The notes under the pieces: generated by a model
Databases searched by the model: none
What the model was told of the DNA's origin: nothing
What the model saw: only the letters and a program-made list of their open reading frames with translations
Part shown: positions 1-4,710 of the stretch, piece by piece
How positions within the stretch are numbered: position 1 is the first letter of the stretch
How the letters are laid out: the number at the start of each line of letters is the position of its first letter
Program-made: the position numbers and the translations under genes
NCBI GenBank assembly: GCA_020850025.1
Contig: JADZFI010000430.1
Coordinates: 1-6,955 of the forward strand
Direction: 5' to 3'
Length of the DNA: 6,955 bases
DNA from: Saprospiraceae bacterium
GTDB taxonomy: Bacteria; Bacteroidota; Bacteroidia; Chitinophagales; Saprospiraceae

Positions 1-1
1 C

Positions 2-541
2 ACCACGTCCATTTTGCAAACCATGTTTCATTCGGATAATCCTTCGATGTTCCTTTTTGCCTTTCTGGTGAATCTGGCTACCCTGATGCTGGTGTTTCGG
101 TACACGGCTGCGGGTATTGAAGGCGCTTTGCGCATGGCCTACCTGGGCATGATCAACCAGGCCATCGGCGGAGTGGTGATGGGAGGGTTTATGGTGTTGA
201 TTTACAGTGTGTTGGTATGGTTTGCCGTAAAAGTGCAGTTTGTAAACGACGCCACCATTGCCGAATCCAGGACCTTTACACTGCTGGAGCCTTTGCCCGG
301 CAGGGCCAAAAATTTTGCCATACGCATGAAACCCTTTGCCCTGGATGTCTGGGGTACTTCCATGAACTGGATGGACCGGCTGGAACAATACGGGGTGCAA
401 AAAACGGAGGTCAGAGATAACCAGAATTACCGCCCGCCGGATGATTTCAAAGCCATTGAGGAGGATCCCGTCCCGAGTACGCGGCAACCTGCCTCCAAAT
501 CCCGACCCATTCTGGAAGACAGCGACGGCATTGAGGAATAA
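2..541 (+). CDS. CvpA family membrane protein, 5' end outside window
   Basis: The reading frame is open from the first bases to a TAA at 539-541, giving 179 visible residues. There is no convincing start: a TTG at 14 lies in frame, but the family needs more N-terminal sequence, so the gene is taken as truncated by the window edge. Two hydrophobic segments are visible at about residues 16-33 and 56-76 of the fragment. Between them is the characteristic CvpA stretch LGMINQAIGG followed by a glycine-rich helix start, and then a short conserved-looking loop (TIAESRTFTLLEPLPG). Full CvpA proteins usually have four helices, so the first two are probably upstream. The tail from about residue 110 is soluble, charged and proline-containing, probably cytoplasmic. 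The E. coli member is needed for colicin V export and envelope homeostasis; the role in Bacteroidota is not established. The DUF4294 gene follows after 76 bp on the same strand. Confidence 0.8.
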   Translation, partial: TTSILQTMFHSDNPSMFLFAFLVNLATLMLVFRYTAAGIEGALRMAYLGMINQAIGGVVMGGFMVLIYSVLVWFAVKVQFVNDATIAESRTFTLLEPLPGRAKNFAIRMKPFALDVWGTSMNWMDRLEQYGVQKTEVRDNQNYRPPDDFKAIEEDPVPSTRQPASKSRPILEDSDGIEE

Positions 542-590
542 CTTTTTGCTAACAACCAACGAAACAACCGGCTTGTTACGTTAATGGTCT

Positions 591-610
591 GTTCCGTCAG
601 AATGACGAAC
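591..610 (+). other. small inverted repeat ahead of the DUF4294 start
   Basis: GTTCCGTCA (591-599) and TGACGAAC (603-610) can pair with one bulged C around a three-base GAA loop, ending 7 bases before the ATG at 618. A weaker imperfect repeat (CGAAACAA/TTGTTACG, 560-580) lies just upstream. Neither is followed by a T-run, so they do not look like intrinsic terminators for the CvpA gene. They could affect translation initiation or be chance. The rest of 542-617 shows no recognisable promoter or Shine-Dalgarno sequence. Confidence 0.2.
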
Positions 611-617
611 TTCTGAT

Positions 618-1220
618 ATGAAACAGTTTGGATTATTTCTGATGCTTTGCTGTATGGGCTTTCCGCTCAGGGCTCAACTCATGCGCCAGGATACCCTGCC
701 CCGTCAGGGCGCCTGGGCCACGCTGGAGATCGTGAATGGCGACAGCACCTTCCTGATGTCGCTGGCGCCGGCCAGGATCGTCGCTAAACGCCAGTTCAAA
801 GATCTGGAAGAACAAAAGCAGTTTCGCCGCTATATCTGGGCGGCCAAACGGGTGTATCCTTATGCCCTGCAGGCCGTTGCACTCTACGAGGAAATGGAAG
901 ATGAAACCGACGGCATGAACCGCCGTCAGCGCAAACGCCATATCAAACACGAGCACAAGGAGCTGAAAGAAGACATGACCGATCGAATGAAAAACCTGTC
1001 CAAAACAGAGGGCAAGGTGCTGGTAAAAATGATCGAGCGGGAACTGAACATGCCGTTTTATGAGGTGATTCGCACCACACGCGGTACCACTACGGCCGCT
1101 TACTGGAATACCATGGGCAAAATCTGGGGGTACGACCTCAAGCAGGGGTACCGCCTCGGCGACGATCCGCTGCTGGATGAGGTGTTTATTGATTACGATT
1201 TCGGCAACCCGCTGCGCTGA
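618..1220 (+). CDS. DUF4294 family protein, probably secreted
   Basis: This 200-residue protein has an N-terminal signal peptide (MKQFGLF, a hydrophobic core to about residue 16, then PLRAQ) with likely cleavage near residue 20, so it should act outside the cytoplasm. The DUF4294 core spans about residues 60-192. It shows the RRYIWAAKRVYPYA block (70-83), a charged, mostly helical middle rich in Lys, Arg and Glu (about 86-130), the EGKVLVKMIEREL block (131-143), and the YEVIRTTRG...WNTMGKIWGYDLKQGY block (148-178). Function is unknown; the family is typical of Bacteroidota. The ATG at 618 is chosen because the signal peptide begins directly there; no Shine-Dalgarno is visible. The gene is 76 bp behind the CvpA gene and could be co-transcribed with it. 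Its last 28 bp overlap the 3' end of the opposite-strand cyclase gene. Family assignment is confident; the physiological role is not. Confidence 0.85.
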   Translation: MKQFGLFLMLCCMGFPLRAQLMRQDTLPRQGAWATLEIVNGDSTFLMSLAPARIVAKRQFKDLEEQKQFRRYIWAAKRVYPYALQAVALYEEMEDETDGMNRRQRKRHIKHEHKELKEDMTDRMKNLSKTEGKVLVKMIERELNMPFYEVIRTTRGTTTAAYWNTMGKIWGYDLKQGYRLGDDPLLDEVFIDYDFGNPLR

Positions 1221-3391
1221 TCTTCCACAAAATACATCGCAATCTCCCCCTTGTTTTTTGCCGGCAACTTCCCCCTGAAGGTGCAGGGTACATGGTCTTT
1301 CACCGCTTCCCAGGTGGTTTGTGAAATATTGATCCGGCCGGGCTCGCTGCTTTGTTCCATACGGGCAGCCGTGTTTACCGTGTCGCCCCAGATATCGTAG
1401 GCAAATTTGTGGCTGCCTACCACCCCGGCCACCACCGGCCCGGTGTGTATGCCGATGCGCATGTCAAAATAAGGTTTACCCTGTGCTGAACGTCGTTCCG
1501 CCATATCGCGGATGGCCTGTTGCATCTCCAGGGCCGCTTTGACGGTATCCAGTGCGTGGGTTTGGTTGGGTTCCGGCAAGCCGCCGGCGCACATATAGGC
1601 ATCGCCGATGGTTTTGATCTTTTCCAGCCGGTGTCGTTCCATGATGGCATCGAAGGTGCGGAAATATTCATCCAGCTCCTTAACCAGCAACTCCGGCGAC
1701 ATGCTCTCGGCAATGCGGGTGAAGTTTTTGAAATCGCTGAACAACACCGTTACCGAGGCATAATAGACGGGCTTCACCATGCCTTCGGTTTTTAGTTCTT
1801 CGGCAGTTTTTTCCGGTAAGATGTTCTTCAGCAGTGAGTCGGCGCGTTGTTTTTCGCGTTCGATGGCTTCGTTTTTGGCTGTGAGCAGGCGATTGGCGCG
1901 GGCGCGCAGACGGTTGCGACTGTAGAGCAGGCCTACCAGCAGGGTCAGCAGCACCGCACCGCCCAGCAAGGCATTGCGGAAGGTGCGCGCGGTGGCCAGC
2001 TCCGCCTCGCGAAGAGCAGCATTTTGACGTTCGCGGTCGAGGGCCTGTTGTTTTTCCTGTGCCTGCGTGAGCGCCTGCTGGGTTTCGATGCCCTGGGCGC
2101 GTTGTTCGTCGATCAGCTTGTAGCGCAGATCGTTGTACCGCGATTGATATTCAAAGGCTTTGCGGAAATCCTTTACGCTCTCATAATACCGCACATAGTC
2201 TTTGTACACCCCCATCAGCACATTGTTGTCTCCGATTTTCTCGGCCAATTTTTCGCATTTTTGCAGGTACAGCAGCGATTCTTTGAGCTTGCCCTTTCGG
2301 AAAAGCACGTCGTTGAGCGTATTGTAGGTAGCCATAAGGCCGGGCTCGTCCTCTATCTCCAGCCGGATTTTTTCAGATTCCCGGAGGTGTTTCAGGGCTT
2401 CCTCTAATTGGTCGAGGTGTTTGTAGGCATCGCCCAGGTTGTTGCATACATTTCCGATGGCCGGCTGGTCGTCCAGATCGCGGAAAATTTTCAGGGCTTT
2501 CAGGTAGTAATTTACAGCCATCCGGGAGGAGTCGGGGTTTTCCAGCTCATCCAGGGCATTTCCCAGGTCGTTGTAGCCATCTGCCACATCAAAAGAGTCG
2601 CCGAATTTCTCCCTGAGTTGTAGCGATTTTGCATACCAGTCCCGTGCTTTGTCGAACTGATCCAGATCCATCCTGTTATGACCGATCTGGGTGTAAATCA
2701 TCATCAGGGTGGCCATGTCGCCCTTGTTTTCCACCAGCAATCGGGCTTTGTTCAGTTCGGTATAGGAATCTGGATAGGCGCCTCCGGTAGAGAGCACACC
2801 ACTGATGTTGGCATGAGCCCTTGCCATTCGGAGCGTATCCTTTATGGATTCGAACACACTCAGGCTTTCGCGATAGTACTGGATGGCTTTGGTGAGATCG
2901 CCTTTGGTTTCGTAGGCGTTTCCCAGGTTGGTCAGGCTACGGCCAATGGCATTTTGATCTCCCAGCTCCTGCCGGAGTTTCAGCGCTTTTTGATAATAGG
3001 CTATGGCCAGAGAGTCTTTCCCTCTGAGTTCTTCCAGTACCCCCATGCCGTTCCAGGCATTGGCTTCGCCCTTTTTGTAGCTAAATTGTTGTGCTAATGC
3101 AATAGCCTCCCAAAGTTGTTCTTCTGCCACCTCCGGATTGGTTGAATTGAGCTCCCAGGCATAATCGGTGAGCAGGGTAACGCGATGCGTGTCGGGCGAA
3201 GCTGATTTGAGGAGCCTGGCCAGTGAATCGGCAGCGTTTTGAGCTCCCAGTGGTAAAGTGAGCCATAGCCCTGTCAACAGCATAAACTGTTTGAGCAACG
3301 AAAATGCTAAAACCGATGCGCGGGATTGATTCACGAAGGCAAATGTGGGATTATTTCCGGATTTGTTGGTCGCGTGGATGCAATTGAACAT
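1193..3391 (-). CDS. TPR-repeat class III adenylate cyclase with one transmembrane helix
   Basis: This 732-residue protein should make cAMP from ATP. Order of parts: a signal peptide at about residues 33-51 (LLKQFMLL...LPLGAQ), about eight TPR repeats (about 107-425, units of 35-40 residues such as AIGRSLTNLGNAYETKGDLT), a coiled coil (about 428-470), a transmembrane helix (about 473-490) followed by a positive RNRLRARANR stretch, a transducer helix (LLKNILPEKTAEEL, about 520-533), and the catalytic domain (about 543-722). Catalytic residues are complete: metal-binding D553 (FSDF) and D597 (IGDAY), adenine-selecting K593 and D666 (YDIWGD), and transition-state N673 and R677. K593 and D666 favour adenylate over guanylate cyclase. 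It probably works as a homodimer, with TPRs outside the membrane and the cyclase inside. The true start may be TTG 3298 or ATG 3283, since 31-36 residues precede the signal peptide. The input signal cannot be read from the sequence. Confidence 0.9.
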   Translation of the reverse strand: MFNCIHATNKSGNNPTFAFVNQSRASVLAFSLLKQFMLLTGLWLTLPLGAQNAADSLARLLKSASPDTHRVTLLTDYAWELNSTNPEVAEEQLWEAIALAQQFSYKKGEANAWNGMGVLEELRGKDSLAIAYYQKALKLRQELGDQNAIGRSLTNLGNAYETKGDLTKAIQYYRESLSVFESIKDTLRMARAHANISGVLSTGGAYPDSYTELNKARLLVENKGDMATLMMIYTQIGHNRMDLDQFDKARDWYAKSLQLREKFGDSFDVADGYNDLGNALDELENPDSSRMAVNYYLKALKIFRDLDDQPAIGNVCNNLGDAYKHLDQLEEALKHLRESEKIRLEIEDEPGLMATYNTLNDVLFRKGKLKESLLYLQKCEKLAEKIGDNNVLMGVYKDYVRYYESVKDFRKAFEYQSRYNDLRYKLIDEQRAQGIETQQALTQAQEKQQALDRERQNAALREAELATARTFRNALLGGAVLLTLLVGLLYSRNRLRARANRLLTAKNEAIEREKQRADSLLKNILPEKTAEELKTEGMVKPVYYASVTVLFSDFKNFTRIAESMSPELLVKELDEYFRTFDAIMERHRLEKIKTIGDAYMCAGGLPEPNQTHALDTVKAALEMQQAIRDMAERRSAQGKPYFDMRIGIHTGPVVAGVVGSHKFAYDIWGDTVNTAARMEQSSEPGRINISQTTWEAVKDHVPCTFRGKLPAKNKGEIAMYFVEDQRSGLPKS

Positions 3392-3466
3392 TCTCTAAGG
3401 AATTCCTAATGGCACATTCCTGTTGGCTTATCGTCCTTTGCTATCTGAAAAAAAGATTCCTTTTAG
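3392..3466. promoter_or_regulatory. divergent intergenic region between cyclase and DUF3179 genes
   Basis: These 75 bp separate two divergent genes, so both promoters should be here or, for the cyclase, partly inside its annotated N-terminus if a later start is used. A 10-bp perfect palindrome AGGAATTCCT sits at 3398-3407, and an A-tract (3448-3454) precedes the DUF3179 start, as is common in Bacteroidota leaders. I find no good match to the Bacteroidota -7 element TAnnTTTG on either strand. The regulatory role follows from gene orientation, not from a recognised site. Confidence 0.35.
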
Positions 3467-4612
3467 ATGAAATACCTATTTTATACGGGCATACTTGGCC
3501 TGTTGCTATTCGAACTGTCCAACGTGTATTTTATAATGCCCATGCCCGGCAGCCAGCAAACGGACAGTCTGGATTGGGCTTACTGGTTATACGGCAACCG
3601 TTGGATCATCAGAGTGGCGATGCTTGCAATGGTACTTCTCGGCGCGCGTTCTGCATGGCAGGCGCATGGATGGAAAACAGGTATTGCCCTGCTGCCGCTT
3701 ATTTTGGCGGCCTATATGTTCAATGCAGTTATGGCCGCCGATCGCATGTTCTATCCGCCGGAAACCCTCTCTATGGCTGGAGCGGATGTCAATCGGGTGC
3801 CATTACATAAATTAGTCCTTGGGGTTCATCTGAACGGAGCGGCAAAAGCTTATCCGATTCAGTTTTTGGGTTATCACCACCAGGTAATGGACACTTTGAA
3901 CGGTCAGCCGCTAATGATAACGTATTGCACGGTTTGTCGGACCGGACGAGTCTACTCCCCGGAAGTGAATGGGCAGTTGGAGACATTCCGACTGGTAGGA
4001 ATGGATCATTTTAATGCCATGTTTGAGGATGCGGGCACCCGGAGTTGGTGGCGGCAGGCTACCGGCGAAGCCGTGGCCGGACCACTCAAGGGACAGTCGC
4101 TCAGGGAAATTCCCAGTGAACAAACCAGCCTGGAAGCCTGGCTTAAGTGGTATCCGAATAGCCTTGTTATGCAACGTGATCCTGCATTTCATGAAGAATA
4201 TGACAGCCTGGATACCTATGATGTGGGAATTGGGCGAGGAAAACTTACGGGCACCGACACAGCTTCCTGGCAGTCAAAATCGTGGGTGATCGGCATTGAC
4301 ATTGATGAAAAAAGTGCCAGGGCTTTTGACTGGAATCGGCTCATGAAGGAACGGATAATTCATGAACAAGTGGGAAGTTATCCGGTTTTATTGGTGATAG
4401 GCGCTGATAACAGCACCTTCCAGGCTTTTCAAAGAACTAATGTCCAGGAGCGTTTTTTGCTGAAAAACGACACTTTGTCACTGGGTGATAAGATATGGAA
4501 TATTCGGGGGCAACCACTCCATCCGGGGGCTGAGCCATTGGTTCGCCTGAATGCCCGGCAGGAGTTTTGGCATAGCTGGAGTACGTTCCATCCTTTCACC
4601 ACCAAATACTGA
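3467..4612 (+). CDS. DUF3179 domain-containing membrane protein
   Basis: This 381-residue protein has three predicted membrane helices at its N-terminus (about residues 4-24, 47-62 and 72-90), followed by a DUF3179 domain (about 100-375). Family hallmarks are visible: HLNGAAKAYPIQFLGYHHQVMD (121-142), the YCTVCRTG motif (153-160) with a CxxC pair C154/C157, the F-x-L-x-G-x-D-x-F-N-A-M-F-E-D-x-G-T-R-S-W-W-R-Q stretch (174-197), and AVAGPLKGQSL (202-212). The function of DUF3179 is unknown. The CxxC pair could be redox-active or bind a metal, but nothing here proves that. Helix arrangement suggests the domain faces one side of the inner membrane; which side is unclear. The ATG at 3467 directly follows an in-frame TAG (3464-3466), so it is the first possible start. 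The gene is divergent from the cyclase and 98 bp ahead of the fadN-like gene, with no convincing terminator between them. Confidence 0.85.
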   Translation: MKYLFYTGILGLLLFELSNVYFIMPMPGSQQTDSLDWAYWLYGNRWIIRVAMLAMVLLGARSAWQAHGWKTGIALLPLILAAYMFNAVMAADRMFYPPETLSMAGADVNRVPLHKLVLGVHLNGAAKAYPIQFLGYHHQVMDTLNGQPLMITYCTVCRTGRVYSPEVNGQLETFRLVGMDHFNAMFEDAGTRSWWRQATGEAVAGPLKGQSLREIPSEQTSLEAWLKWYPNSLVMQRDPAFHEEYDSLDTYDVGIGRGKLTGTDTASWQSKSWVIGIDIDEKSARAFDWNRLMKERIIHEQVGSYPVLLVIGADNSTFQAFQRTNVQERFLLKNDTLSLGDKIWNIRGQPLHPGAEPLVRLNARQEFWHSWSTFHPFTTKY

Positions 4613-4666
4613 ACTTCTGACGACGAATTTGTTGAAATGTTCGCGTAGCGGGGTGATGGTTTGATT

Positions 4667-4703
4667 GGCAAATTCCGCTACCTTAGCGGCAAATTTTCGC
4701 TAA
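4667..4703. promoter_or_regulatory. operator-like repeat cluster upstream of fadN-like gene
   Basis: Two near-identical direct repeats, GGCAAATTCCGCTA (4667-4680) and GGCAAATTTTCGCTA (4688-4702), start 21 bp apart, about two helical turns. Superimposed on them are a perfect inverted repeat CCGCTA-CCT-TAGCGG (4675-4689) and a 21-bp imperfect palindrome from TTAGCG at 4683 to CGCTAA ending at 4703. A further TAGCGG lies at 4646-4651. The cluster ends 7 bases before the ATG. A possible promoter, TTTG (4660-4663) with TACCTTAG (4679-4686; one mismatch to TAnnTTTG, spacer of 15, somewhat short), would be covered by it. A repressor such as a TetR- or MarR-type fatty-acid regulator could bind here; this is inference. 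The remaining upstream bases (4613-4666) show nothing else recognisable. Confidence 0.45.
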
Positions 4704-4710
4704 ACAGATT

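Noticed and set aside
607..616. GAACTTCTGA occurring here and again at 4611-4620
   Set aside because: Ten-base repeats are expected many times by chance in a window of this size, and the flanking bases differ.
1847..2407. A 186-codon plus-strand open frame
   Set aside because: It is antisense to the TPR, transmembrane and coiled-coil region of the cyclase, with no family resemblance; its hydrophobic character reflects the complement of charged helical codons.
3398..3407. Perfect palindrome AGGAATTCCT beside the cyclase start
   Set aside because: Several perfect 10-bp palindromes are expected by chance in about 7 kb, and nothing else near it supports an operator.
3409..3810. A 133-codon plus-strand frame starting before the DUF3179 gene
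   Set aside because: It overlaps the DUF3179 gene in another frame and has no domain or credible start; the DUF3179 frame carries the family motifs.
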